NCBI RefSeq assembly: GCF_030463535.1
Contig: NC_132892.1
Span: 29,542,341 to 29,606,340 of the forward strand
From: Salminus brasiliensis
Taxonomy: Eukaryota; Chordata; Actinopteri; Characiformes; Bryconidae
Reading direction: 5' to 3'
DNA length: 64,000 nt
A model generated the notes under the pieces. The model was not told where the DNA came from, ran no database searches, and saw only the letters and a list, made by a program, of their open reading frames with translations. Positions 1-12,100 of the stretch are shown piece by piece. Position 1 is the first letter of the stretch. Each line of letters opens with the position of its first letter. The position numbers and the translations under genes are program-made.

Positions 1-364
1 ATGATTTTACTTTCAGTAAAAGTCAACAAACGACCATTTTCATTAAAAGCACACATACAGGAATCTACTTCACAATACGGTTGTCTTTAAACATTACTCT
101 GATTAAACAAATGAATAATAAGCATTTCCATAGCATTCCATATATGAATTACTATGAAACACAGAGTGCATCCAACAATTAAGGCAGCATGGATCCATTT
201 AATGTAGACATGCAGCTCACCCACTTCTCTGGGACGTATGTTCAAATACTACACAGCAGACATACACAACACAGGCTGTATTTGCACTATTACAGAGAGC
301 ATCTTGTAAATGCATTCACTTGTAAAGTGTGTTTAATAAGCATACTGTGTTTTTTTTGCACCAG

Positions 365-919
365 GGAAGGAGATTAAGTTTGATGGATTGAGCCTGAACA
401 CCTGTCACAGTATTATCAACTTGATGGATGTATCCTTTTACACGAGAGGTCATTTCAGCTCGCAAATATCAGTATACGTCTTTACTTATGAACATATGAA
501 CAGGCACTACAGGATAATCTGTATTCTTTTTAATCATGACTTATAATGACTTTTAATGAACACAGCAGATGCAACATAAAAAGTGTATTAATAAATCATT
601 ATATTATTATAAATTCATAATATCCCTCGAGAAGTGCTCTTACATAAACATCCCTCCCACAAATCAGTCATCTGTCATTCAATTAGGACATAACTGGTTT
701 TGGGACATTTTGGTTGGTTTGTTTGTTTGACTCAAGTCAGCAACTATAAGAACAGTAAAAAATATTAATACAAAAATATTAAAATTAAGTTTAACTAATT
801 ACAATAAGAAAGTAACTTAACCTAAGAAATTAACTTTTAATTAATTAATAAAGAAGAAATTACTGTACATATTCATTAAAAATTTAAGACTAATTTTACA
901 GACAAATTTAGCCTAACAA

Positions 920-987
<68 letters not shown>

Positions 988-3900
988 CCTCTTTTTGTGG
1001 ATATCCTTTAAATTTGATAAAGGTACAAATTTTTGTTTGATGGCACTGCACCAAAGATGCCACTGCTTCCTTTTTGCCATATTAAAAAGTGTACTTGGTC
1101 ATTTAGGGCCTGAATCTGCCTGGCATTAACAGCGTTTTGGTGATCAGATCATGTTCGGTATCCACTTGTCTGAATAAAAAAAATTCCTGTGTAAACACCC
1201 CCTAGACGCATTGTGATCAGATCACTTAAACCACATTGGGAGGTAAGAGATGGATCCAGATAGATCCAGACACCGACCGGATACAAAACGCATGTTACCT
1301 CCAGGTGTGAACAGGCCTCGGCTGCTGGCTGGTTATGCAGTTACTTGTATTTCCAACTTTCCACAAAAGACTGTTTCTCCAGTACCTCCTTAACCAGACT
1401 GTGCAGGTGGACAACTCTGGCATGATTGAGTTTCAGGAGTTCAAAGTCTTCTGGGAGAAGCTGAAGAAGTGGATGGTAAGCATTCCCGTTCATTCAGGCT
1501 CTAAAGCTCTAGCTGTCAGACCAGGATGAATCTAGAGAGGGGCGGCAGAGGAAAAACAGCAGTTAGTAATAATGGCGTCAACAGTCCGACAGTGCGGCTG
1601 TCTGTTGGCTGGCTGAGGGGAGGGGTGGAGGTTTTCTCCTGAGCTTCTAGAGTGAATGCAGAGTGGCAGCTGTAGGAAACTTTATCAGGAGTCAAATTCA
1701 CCTGGAGGTTGTTTTGGAGGAGAGTGAGGGGTCTGTAAACGGGCATGAGAAACAGCAAGTGCAGCAGGAAAGCACTAAAAGCCTTGTATCTCCATCTTTT
1801 GTCGTGTGTGTGAATCTTTCAGTTGTTGTTTATGTTGTGTCAATATTTTCTGATGAATGGACCAATAGAAATGCTCCAAAATGACTTGGAATAACATCTT
1901 TCTACATTGACTTCTATTGAAAGTTAAGAGGGATTTTTCCTCCTCCTGTAAAGTTACTTTTTTGGAGATACGAGGTCTTATGCCTGATTGTGACGTTGTG
2001 GGTTTACATTGCAGATGCTGTTCCTGTCCTTCGACACAGACCGCTCTGGACGCATGTCCTCCTACGAGCTCCGCCTCGCTCTGAAAGCAGCAGGTGAGCT
2101 CACAGTTATATGAGCTGCACATAAAGACATTTGTAATTATAATGTGACATAATGTGAATCTGGCAGCTGTTCTTTATACTGTGTCCGAAGTTCATGATGA
2201 ATGGGCCAATGGAAATGCTCCAAAATGACCTGGATTCAAATCTGCCACTGAAAGTTCAGCAGTTTTCTTCCTCCTCCTGTAAAGTAACCACGTATGTATT
2301 TGTCCTAAAGGGATGCAGCTGAATAATACCATGCTTCAGCTGATTGGTCTGAGGTTTGCAGACAACAAGTTCGAAATCGACTTTGATGATTATCTCACCT
2401 GTATCGTCCGGCTGGAGAACATGTTCCGTAAGTAGCCTCAAACACCAAACCATGGCTATAGACAAGAATTATGGACAGTAATTCTATAAAACAGGCAGGA
2501 CAGTCAGTTTCTTTCACTTATTGGGACACAGCCTGGAATGACTGACCTTTAAGAGTTTGCATTTGACAATTCTGCCCCCTGGTGTTCAGACTGTTTAAGC
2601 CTCCAAAGGAAGAATAGACACAGTAGGTGCATTCCAGTCACCCTAGCACTTCCTTGTACAATGCTGTGCCACTCAGTCCGACTAAAAGGGGCGTCTCCCA
2701 ATGGGAATGTGACATCAGTGTACACCCTAAACCATTTCTGAATGTGAGCAGAACAGTGTCACATTGGGCCCTATCTTACACCCTGCGTAAGGCGCATTGT
2801 GACGCTCAATGTTAGCTTAGTCCCCCGCCAACAGTCTATTTTCACTCCTTCCGCCTGTGGGCGTGATGGGCAGGTCAATTTCTGGCGTATTGCTGTGTAT
2901 CTTGGCAACGGAAAACACAGGAGCACCACTGACTGAATACGACCTAGGCAGACGTCAACAGTCAGACGTACGTTCATTCGTTGCTATCTTGGCAGTGAAT
3001 TGTCAACACAGGCATGTGCAGCCCAACGCTCGTACACCCCCCCACGCTTTACACCACTGAAATAGCAACCCGCCAAAGTCAGACCACACCTGGCTCTTAA
3101 AGGGAATGAGACAAGCTGATTGGTTTATTGCTGCATGTTACGCCCAACAAACCACACCCATGATTAATTAAGAGTCCCTTTTGTGCCTTTTGCACATTTT
3201 AAGCCATGCAAGGTGAGCTTTTCCCCTCATTACGATAGCAAAGCAATCACATGCTGACCAAGTAGGGCACAGAGTACATGAGCATATAGAGCTGAGTAAG
3301 GTTGTACAGTGGCCTATACGAACAGTAGTCCTATGGAAAAGAGCTGTCAGTGGCTGTTGAATTGGGAAATGTACAGAAGACGGACCACCGCAGTGAAGTG
3401 TCATCAGTAATTCTAAACCCTGATGTTATATTTGCTTTTATTTTACAGGAGTTTTCCAAGCCCTGGACTCACGAAACACAGGGGAAATCAACTTGAACTT
3501 TCAGCAGGTGGGCCTTTTCTACATAGGGACACTATGAGACAGGAGTTTGGTCAAATTTTCTCATTGTAAATAAGTGATTATTAAAGTGATTCTTCTTTAA
3601 TTTACTTTAAATTACAAAATTTAATTACAATAAAAAAATACATATTTAATGTGCCATTACTTTTGCACATGCTACATTTAATCATTTGTATTTGAACATG
3701 TTAAATTAAACAAGTAAGCAGCTGTAATTATGACCATTTCTTATGAGTAGAAGTGCATCTCTGTAGAGGTTGTGGTTGATGTGGCGCAACAGCTAACACC
3801 ACTACCTGCCACTGAGCTACCACACCATGTGGGAGACTGGGGTTCGATTCCCAGGCTGGGTGACTATGCTGCGCTACACCAATAAGAGTCCTTGGGCAAA

Positions 3901-4185
3901 ACTCCTAACACTACACTGACCCTCCTTTGTAATACGAGTTACCTTGTAAGTTGCTCTGGATAAGAGCGTCAGCTAAATGCCATGAATGTAAATGTAAATA
4001 TTATGAACCTCAAAAATCAACCACACCTGTAATTTGACCAGGGGTGTCCAGTCGTTTGCAGACCACTGTACGTGTTAATCAAATGATGCTGTTTTAAACT
4101 TTCTCAGTCCAGTCCAGTCCAGCTCACGTCCTTCCTTCTTACCTCTCTGTCTTTACAGTTCCTGCTGTTGACGATGAATGTCTGA
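365..4185 (+). CDS. Calpain large subunit, 3' part (penta-EF-hand domain), partial gene
   Basis: The last six coding exons of a calcium-dependent cysteine protease lie at 365-429, 1407-1475, 2015-2093, 2311-2427, 3449-3507 and 4159-4185. All have AG acceptors, all internal ends have GT donors, and they join in phase to a TGA stop. The protease core lies off the left edge. The joined peptide is a penta-EF-hand region. The loop DVDNSGMIEFQE (across the first exon junction) and the loop DTDRSGRMSSYE have calcium ligands at positions 1, 3, 5 and 12. A third loop, DSRNTGEINLNF, lacks the position-3 Asp and position-12 Glu and is probably not a calcium site. The protein ends FLLLTMNV. From memory the LRLALKAAG, VRLENMFRVFQALDSRN and FLLLTMN stretches most resemble the CAPN13/CAPN14 branch, but I cannot settle the paralogue. 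Calpain identity is near certain; the subfamily is tentative. Confidence 0.9.
430..1406 (+). other. Calpain intron with (TA)n and a dispersed repeat
   Basis: This intron is AT-rich and holds no coding signal. It contains a (TA)n tract at 921-986. At about 1105-1320 there is a MITE-like sequence with paired GATCAGATCA motifs. A related piece, with the same 'GTGATCGGATCA' and 'GTTTACACCTGG' style, is seen at about 46600-46720. Confidence 0.6.
921..986. repeat. (TA)n microsatellite
   Basis: About 33 uninterrupted TA dinucleotides in a calpain intron. Confidence 0.97.
1825..1985 (+). repeat. Dispersed repeat B (ATGGACCAATAGAAATGCTC type)
   Basis: Recognised by the string ATGGACCAATAGAAATGCTC followed by CAAAATGACTT and, further on, CCTCCTCCTGTAAAGT. 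The same module recurs at about 2165-2295 and 58385-58500 in this orientation, and at about 57310-57430, 62940-63060 and 63680-63795 inverted. It is a short non-coding dispersed element of unknown class. This copy and the next flank calpain exon 2015-2093. Confidence 0.7.
2165..2295 (+). repeat. Dispersed repeat B, second copy
   Basis: Matches the repeat at 1825-1985 (ATGGGCCAATGGAAATGCTC, then CAAAATGACCT and CCTCCTCCTGTAAAGTAAC). It ends about 15 bp before the calpain exon that starts at 2311, so it lies over that exon's 3' splice region. Confidence 0.65.
2766..3190. mobile_element. Non-autonomous DNA-transposon remnant (GGGCCCTATCTTACACCCTG type)
   Basis: This GC-richer block in an AT-rich intron opens with GGGCCCTATCTTACACCCTG followed by CGTAAGGCGCA. 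That opening is typical of non-autonomous DNA elements I know from fish genomes. It has no coding capacity. The family assignment is from memory and the limits are approximate. Confidence 0.45.
3772..4000 (+). mobile_element. tRNA-derived SINE, copy 1
   Basis: The element carries a pol III A box TGGCGCAACAG (3782-3792), which fits TRGYNNARNNG. It also has an exact B box GGTTCGATTCC (3841-3851). A LINE-like tail follows (TTGCTCTGGATAAGAGCGTC, AGCTAAATGCCATGAATGTA), then an AATGTAAATA end. Related copies are at 33462-33650, 43931-44149 (inverted, head missing) and 56821-57039. This copy sits in the last calpain intron. Confidence 0.88.
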
Positions 4186-5600
4186 ATAAAGGAGAAAACA
4201 GAAGAAAGGAGAAGATAAGAGAAACTATTTAGGTCAGTTGCTAAAACGTCTGGACTCGTAGGCCACGTGGCTTTATTACGCATCAGCTTCCCAAGCGCAG
4301 ATTCCTCCTAACACCAAACCTGAGTGAAATTTAAATGAGGAGTCCAACATAACCATTGAGCTTTTATAGTTTAAACCTGTACGTGTGTTTTCATTGGATC
4401 TGTTCTGGGTGTGATTTTTCATACTGCAGTTACTGGATGAAAGAGTACAACTGTAATCTTGCAATTTCTGTAATCCCATTTTTTGAGTTGGTCAGTGTTT
4501 ACAATAAAAAGAAATATGTACACACCAATCAGACATGCCTCGTCTCGAGTCCTGTGCTTTATTCGAGTTGAACTGAATAGAGTTGAAATGAAAATGAACC
4601 GGACTGAGCTGATTTAACATCATTTGAACTAAACTGAATGGATTTGAAGGTGAATTCAGTTTATCAGTTTATCTCGCCATTAGTGGTGGACAGAGATGGA
4701 ATTTGGCCCATCTGTGCACAAAGTGAACACACACACACACACACACACACACTAATAATACACAGTGGACAGAGAGCACATGTGCCCGAAGCAGTGGGCA
4801 GCCATAGCTGCGGTGTCCAGGGGAGCAAAGAGGGTGAAGGGCCTCGCTCAGGAGCCTAACAGTGACAGCTTGCTGAGCCCGGGTACTCTAAACCCACAAC
4901 CCTGCCATTAATAGCCCGGTTCTAACAGGCTGCCTAATTAATTAACCGATTTTTTTTATTATTATTATTTTTACATGGGAAGTGCTGTAAATAAATCTGA
5001 TTATTATGAGATTCAGATTTTTTATTGCTTATTTTATTATTTCTGAATCCAGAATATATTATTATTAATAATAGTATTGTTATTGGTAAAGGTGTTAACC
5101 TCATCAGAGCCACCTGGGATACCATGGCAATCTTCTGAAACGACATAGCAACCACTTAAAAAACGATCACGTAGCAACAGCATAGCAACTGCCTGGAAGT
5201 TGGGACCACTTGAGCTGTGCAACCATTCTGTATTTTCTTCAGAAAAACAGCTCAAGGTTTAAATCAGACTAAACTGCTTTACATTTTAATTTTAAACTAA
5301 AAATGAAAAATAAATAAAAATTAGAATAAGAATAAATAAGCAACTAAATTAAGTTTAAACCCCTTAAGGATCAATAAAAGTCCCAACTGAGTTGAACAGG
5401 TTTGGGGGGGGCTTTTATTATGACATTTTGATGACGTAAGCGTGGACTGAACCAAAATGCGGGTGACGACCGCTAAACTACGCGATAACTTATATAAAAA
5501 ATAATCAAATAAATTAATAAAACCTTTAAATTCGTGCTTGTTATTATTAAATATTCTCAATAAAGGGAAAAAATGCTTATAAACGTCTGACTTTTACAAC
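4186..5600. other. Calpain-ltv1 intergenic region
   Basis: The first part is calpain 3' UTR. An AATAAA overlaps the stop region (4184-4189) and a better placed one is at 4503-4508. Then come a (CA)n run (about 4730-4752) and a SINE-like dispersed repeat at about 4760-4930. The CAAAGAGGGTGAAGGGCCTC and GCTTGCTGAGCC strings of that repeat recur at about 47350-47415. At 5100-5240 a CATAGCAACTGCCTGGAAGT repeat recurs at about 16395-16500 in ltv1. No gene is seen. Confidence 0.6.
4503..4508 (+). terminator. Candidate calpain poly(A) signal
   Basis: AATAAA about 320 bp after the calpain stop, in the transcribed orientation, followed by T/GT-rich sequence. An earlier AATAAA at 4184 overlaps the stop codon and is less likely to be used. 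Confidence 0.5.
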
Positions 5601-5823
5601 AGCCCCCCCCGCCCCCGCCGCCGTGCTCTGGTGGTGCAGTCCAGACACGTGGGCCGAGAACAGCATGTGGAGCCAGGGACGCAGCTCCAGCTAAACTCGC
5701 CGCCGTTTAACCCGCTGATTCTGCAGTTCACGGTTTTATCAGTCGGACACTCGACGTGTTTTGAAGGGGGATAAAGGAATAAAGCGATCGAGTCTGTTGT
5801 GATCGTGTATTTTCGACAAGATG
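5600..5823 (+). promoter_or_regulatory. ltv1 promoter / 5' UTR, CpG-rich, with E-box
   Basis: A short GC- and CpG-rich island in otherwise AT-rich DNA ends at the ltv1 start codon. It holds a canonical E-box CACGTG at 5646-5651, the type bound by MYC/USF factors, which is common in ribosome-biogenesis promoters. No TATA box is obvious. The transcription start cannot be fixed from sequence alone. Confidence 0.6.
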
Positions 5824-8800
5824 GTAAGAAGTCTGGACCTTTAGGCAGCAGTTAGCGTTAGCGGGCTACATAAACAGCAGCCTGAGCCTCGCTGCTGTAA
5901 TGCTAATGTCCACTAATGAAGTTCAGCCGTGGTGACCACTGCTGTCCTCACTGCTGGCACTACTTTTTCCTTCTGAAATCCATGAACACACAGTGTACAT
6001 ATGTTCTAATCTCATGGCTACTGCTTTACACATGTCTAACCCTCTAATGCATAACCTGTATGTGTTACCAGTTGTTGATCAGACTGGGTAAACAAGGCCA
6101 GTCTAATAGCTCGTTTCCATTTATTATTGATTATTGGCAATAATAGTTTAGATTAGATTAGTTGCCAAAAACCAGCAGATGTTTGAATGCTATGCTGTAC
6201 CAGAAACAGAAGAAGAGTTATTTTAGTCATACAGACTATATTACATTACTAAATATTTAGTTCATATTTAATATTTCGGTCCTTTGCAACATCAGTGCCA
6301 TAATTAAATCACTAATAGTCATAAATAATCTATATAACTTACAATACACAAGCAGTCATTATATAAATAGAGAAATATAATGAAGTTTTCTGCCCTCTGG
6401 TGGACGAAATGCGTACAGATGCACACACAAATGTTCTAAAAATGTTCTAAAAGTTTGTGGACACCCCTTCTAATAAATACATTCAGCTGCTTTAAGTGTA
6501 AGCACCCATTGACCCACTGACACAGATGTGCAAATCCACACAGCTTGTCTAGTCTCTATTGAGAAGTGCTGCCAATAGAATAGGACTGAATAGAATGAAC
6601 CTACTGGCACCATGCCTAATTTATTGGCAGGTGTGGGCTAGAGGGGTATAACGCCCCCCAGCATTGAGCTGCGGAGCAGTGGAGCTACTGTGTTCTCTGG
6701 AATGATGGATGGTGCTCCTGCCAGTGCTGTTTGGGTGGTGACCAGGCAACATCGTAACCTCACGAGTGCTGCTCTTGATGCTAAATGCAGCAAAATCTAG
6801 TAGAAAGCCGCCTTCTTTCTTGGACAGTAGAGACAGTTACTCCCACAAAAGCCTCTTTTTAATACCCTTGTTATTACAGTGAATGTGCAGGGGTCCCAAT
6901 ACTTTTGTTCTTTTGGTGCATCACTTCTTAACTAATGGCCACTACGCTGTCTGACTTTAACCAAGTCCACTAAGGACTGAATCTTCATCACAAAGATGGG
7001 GCCTTCCTACTATTCCTGCTATGGTTTAATAAATATTTTAAAGGAGTAATTAACACTTAATGAAAGCAAAAAGCTGTAAATCGAAAGTAATCACCACACA
7101 AAGCTTACATTTTTGCTTTGTCATCATTTCAGATGCCTTTGCCAGCTGTTTGAAGAAGTAGAGCCTTAAATATTTCCAGTGAAATCATTTTTAGGTTGTA
7201 CAGATATCTGGATTTGCTGCCGCTTATATTGATTTATTGGTATTATTAAAAAATGCTGCTGATAAACATTAATGCACTTTTCATCACGCCTGATTAAGGA
7301 GATATCAGGCAGCTGCTATTCAGAAGGATCAGATGTTTTACAGCAGCTAGCGTGTTTTCCCTGTTTCCCCCTCACCCCTGTATCTCTTGTGTAAAGCCTC
7401 ACCGGAAGAAGAAGGCCTTCATAAACAAGAAGAACGCTGTGTCGTTTCATCTGGTTCACAGAAGTCAGAAGGATCCGCTAGCAGCTGACGAGAAAGCGCC
7501 TCAGCATGTCCTCCTACCAGCCTCCAAGGTGAGACTAAGGCTTAGCAGGTGACCTTTGGGTGTCCTAAAGTCAATGTTATGGAGCACTTTACCTAAAAAC
7601 AGCAGCTTCATGGTCATGCTGATGCTCCACCGATTGTAATTGGGAGAATGGCGTCTCAGTCATTCCCACTGTGGGCCGGAACGCTGCTGCTACCGGACTA
7701 TGGATCTTTTGGAGGAGCTGCAGGAGGAGAACCTCTCTCCAGAACTGCTGTGTAATGCTGCATAACCCGAGTCATATTAGTGTAAAGTCCTGTAGTATTA
7801 CTCTACCACGTCAGTCCACATGCTGCTTCTGGATCTCTCAGCTTGTCCAGAAATGCATGTGTACAGCTAGCTGTCCATGGCGGGGCGCTCAAAGCATTAT
7901 TTGTATTTACAGCAGTGGAGTAAAAGTGAATTACACTCCACACCTGTAGGGGGAGCCCAGGATCACATAATACCAAGTCCTGCTCGCTTCACCAGACTTC
8001 CATAGTGCTCCAACAGCATTCCGGCCCAGAATGGGAATGGCAGAGGCGCAGTTCTCCTTGTTATGGTCAATGGAGCATCGCAGTGGTTCTGAAGCCGCTG
8101 TTTTTAGGTGAAAATGGTAGATAATTATTGATTTGACCTAATCAAAGATTATTTGCGGTGACAGCTGGGAATAGAACCCCCTCTTCTTAAAAAGGTGGTG
8201 GAGCGGAGTGTGTGAGTCGAGGTGTGCTGTGCCTGTGTGTTTGGCAGGTGGAGGTGGAGAAGAGAAGGGAGGAGCAGAGGCAGTATGGTGTGTTCTTCGA
8301 CGACGACTACGATTACCTGCAGCACCTCAGAGAGGCGTCCCAGCCCGCAGAGCTGGTCTCCACCACGCGATCTGTGACCTTTAAAGATGAGGAGAAAGAA
8401 GAAGAAGAGGAGGAGGAGGTCATGGTTATACCTGTAAGCTATGTTGTTACGTTCTACAGTGTGAGATGCCAGTACTCCAGTGCTCTCCCCAGAAAAAGCC
8501 ACGGTCACAAGGCCTGGTTCCCGTAGCGACCCGTATTCCCATAACCAGCCAAGGCTTGAGGAGATGAGCTGCTCTCCAGTATCAGCAACACCATATTCTC
8601 CTGGTGTCGTAGACTTTTACTGTTTCTCCAGCTTTGACTGGAGCTTTCTCTAGTGGGCGGGGTTTATGTAAATATAACGAGTCAAGACTGATTCAAGACG
8701 TTTTAGGGGTTTTAGAATTGGCTCATTTTCTTTTAACAGAGCAACTGCTGTGTTTGAGCTTCACAGATTGTGTCAGTTTGAATTCAGTCAGTCAGGAGGC

Positions 8801-9121
8801 TCAACCTATCCAAAATACTTGGGTCTAAATCTTTGCTGTTTTATTAGATCTACCGTCATTATCAGCTAGTACTGTAAAGAGCCTAATTGTTAAACGGGCA
8901 GATTGTGCAGACAGTCCTCTGAGAAAAGCACCCTCTAAAAGTTTAACTAGGTAAGATATGGAGATATGATTTATTTATTTATTTATTTATTTTTATTTTT
9001 AAACCAAGAATTAATAAAAAACATCTGTCAAAAAAAAAAAAAATGATTCTACAAAATAATGACAATAAATAAAACTCTCAATCACTTGAGACACAGTATC
9101 TTAAATAGTTGTGGGGAATTA

Positions 9122-9166
<45 letters not shown>

Positions 9167-12100
9167 GAGAATTTTGGAAGTGTCCCTATAAGTCAAGACT
9201 GATGCTTGACATTTTGGGGTTTTAGAAATGGCCCGTTTTGCTTCTCTGTTTTGGTTCTGCTCAAATACAGCAGTGCTCCTCCAAAATCTAGTAGAAAATC
9301 TTTTTGTAGAGACAGTTACTCCAACAAAAGCAGGAGTAACGATTTTTAATACCCTTGAATTCAGAGGAATCTAGCAATGAGCAGATGTCCCAATACTTTT
9401 GTCCATATGTGTTTCTGTGTTTTAAAGGTGTGTTTTGTGTGTGATTGTTTATAAACACACACAAATATAGTGTGGGTCTAAACACACAGTCATGCACAGA
9501 AATCCTGTCCCGTTTATCTACACCTGTGTTTTAAATAGATGCTGAAGTGAAATGCCACCGCTGTCGTTTCCTCTTTTAACTGTTCTGTCTTTCTGCTTCA
9601 GGCGGCCGCTATCAATCTGCCCTCATCTGTGTTTGCCTCAGAATTCGAGGAGGAAGTGGGTTTGTTAAACAAAGCAGCTCCTGTATCAGGTGAGGCAAAT
9701 GTCCGACCAGTCCAATTTTAGCCTGAAAGCCATTTGGCTGTCTCTCCTCTGCCTGTGCATCTCCTCACGAGAGAAATGAACCTGTACCCACATCAAATTT
9801 CATAAAGATTCTCCAACAGGGGGCACTGTTACTACTCAAGCACACTGTATGTCCTAATGTTTGTGGACACCCCTTCTAATGAATGCATTCACAGCTACTT
9901 TAAGTTGCACCCATTGCTGGCAAAGATGTGCAAATACACACACAGCTTGTCTAGTCCCTGTAGAGAAGTACTGCCAAAAGAATAGGACTCTTTGGAGCAG
10001 ATAAACATGAACCTGTTGCCTCCATGCTGTCTAATGCCAGGCATGGGCTAGAGGGGTATAAAGCCCCCCAGCATTGAGCTGTGGAGCAGTGGAGGAACTG
10101 ATCTCTGGAATGTCACTGAATACAATCAAATCCTCAGCAAAATCTAGTAGAAAGCCTTCTTCCCTGGCTAGTAGAGACAGCTACTCCAACAAAAGCCGGA
10201 TAAACAAAATTGTGAGGAAACTAGGGATGGTGTCCCAATACTTTTGTCCATATCATGGAGGAGGAGAGTCTTGGGTGAAACTGTTCATTTTGACACCAGG
10301 CGTGATCTACGTTGTGTGGCCGCTGGGCCTACCATTATCTATAGAGGCTAGGAAAGTAGTGGCGGGAGGCCAGCCAATATGCTGGAGGCTTAACTGATGG
10401 TGTCAATTGTAAGTCATGTGACGAGATGTTTCATAAGTGGGGCTTTTTTTCCTGTCCTCTGTTTCCTGTAAGGTGTTTTGGCAGTAAGTGCAGTGTTCCA
10501 TCACTTGCTTCAGCATGAAACCCAATCGTTTTGGGTTTTGCCCAACCGTTTAGCTTACATAATCAGAAGTGTCATTGTTTACTGTTACGGAAAGAGCAAA
10601 GGGGGGGCCAAAAAAACACTGAGCAAAAAAAAGATACATTCTAGACCACAAATGGTAATATGTGTGAAGGTGATTGCACATAAACAGTTGGAGAACAAGC
10701 ATAAGAAGAACACAGTGCCTTCACATTGAACAGCAGATCACAGCACTGATTAATGACAAAAGTTTTTGGACAGATAATTTAATATAATATATTCAAAATA
10801 TTTCAGTGTTTACAAAATCTTAACATATTAAACGCCAAACAGAGCAGTGCAAATTTTGCCTTCTGTGAAAACAGATATTTGGGTCTTTTAACCTGACACA
10901 CAAAAACATCTGAAAGTATTTGGACAGCGAGGCCATTGGGTTTCAGATCAAAAGATGAATTTCAGCACCTGCTCGTTTTTTGTTTCTTCCGAAATCAAGG
11001 GAATGCTTTTGTTGGAGTAACTGTCTCTACTGTCCAGGGTAGAGGGCTTTCTACTAGATTTTGGAGGAGCATTGCTGTGAGGCTTTGATTGCATTCAGCA
11101 ACAAAAATAGTGTTGGTGAGTTCGGGATGTTTGATCACCACCCCTCCTCAGAATCAGAAATACTTCATTGATCCCAGTAGGGAAATTGTTGTTGTTACAG
11201 CTGCAACCGCTAAAATAAACACTCTATAAAACAAATACATAAAATAAATTTAGCACAAGGAGAGAAAAAAATTGAGAAACTTTAAATGTAAATGTATATA
11301 AATTGAATATGAATTTGGTAAAGTGTTAAATTGGTAATAACTGATAATAAATATGGAAAAGTATTGCACACATTAATGTGAATTACAGGACTATTATTAT
11401 TGCACATATGAACAGTATAATGTGAGTATTGCACAGATGAACGGCGCAGAGCCTTCTGTCCATACTGTACTTCCACTTTTTCAGTATGTGTGCACATTTT
11501 TTGTAAACTTGCTCATAATGACTGAACAGAGCAATAGCGCTGGAAACCATGGGAGTACTGTAGCCAATAGACCACTTGACCACTTCCACATGAACATGAC
11601 TCAGAAGAAACTTGCAGACGGTAACACCGATGAAGTATGTGGACAGTGACTGTTAGACAATGGGTATTTTCATTTTTGTTTGTGAAGGGAGCATAAATGA
11701 GGCTTTAGTTGTTGTAAGAAAGCTGATATTCTGATTCATTGTTTCTTCGATCGTGATTCCATCCTTTGGTTGAATCCCCAAATGGATTCCGCCAAAACAG
11801 AAGAACTAGCATGCCCCTCTTTTTAAGTGTCTCCCCCCCCCTCCCTCTACTGGAGAGAGCAGAGCAAGGCCGATTGTGCTCTCTCTGGCTCTGGCTGCTG
11901 ATGGCAGGCAGCATGACCCAGGAGTCGAACCCCCGATGCTCGGGTTTACCATACTTCTGTTGTTAATTACAGTGAGGCTAGTTCATGTTCTTCTTCTTGC
12001 GTTTCTCACATTTTGAAAACTGCCTCTGTCAGGACCCAGGCTGGATATGGACCCAGACATTGTGGCTGCGCTGGATGAAGACTTTGACTTTGATGACCCT

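Noticed and set aside
8149-8508. 119-aa antisense frame over ltv1 exon 3
   Set aside because: Shadow of the GAG/GAA-rich acidic coding exon on the opposite strand.
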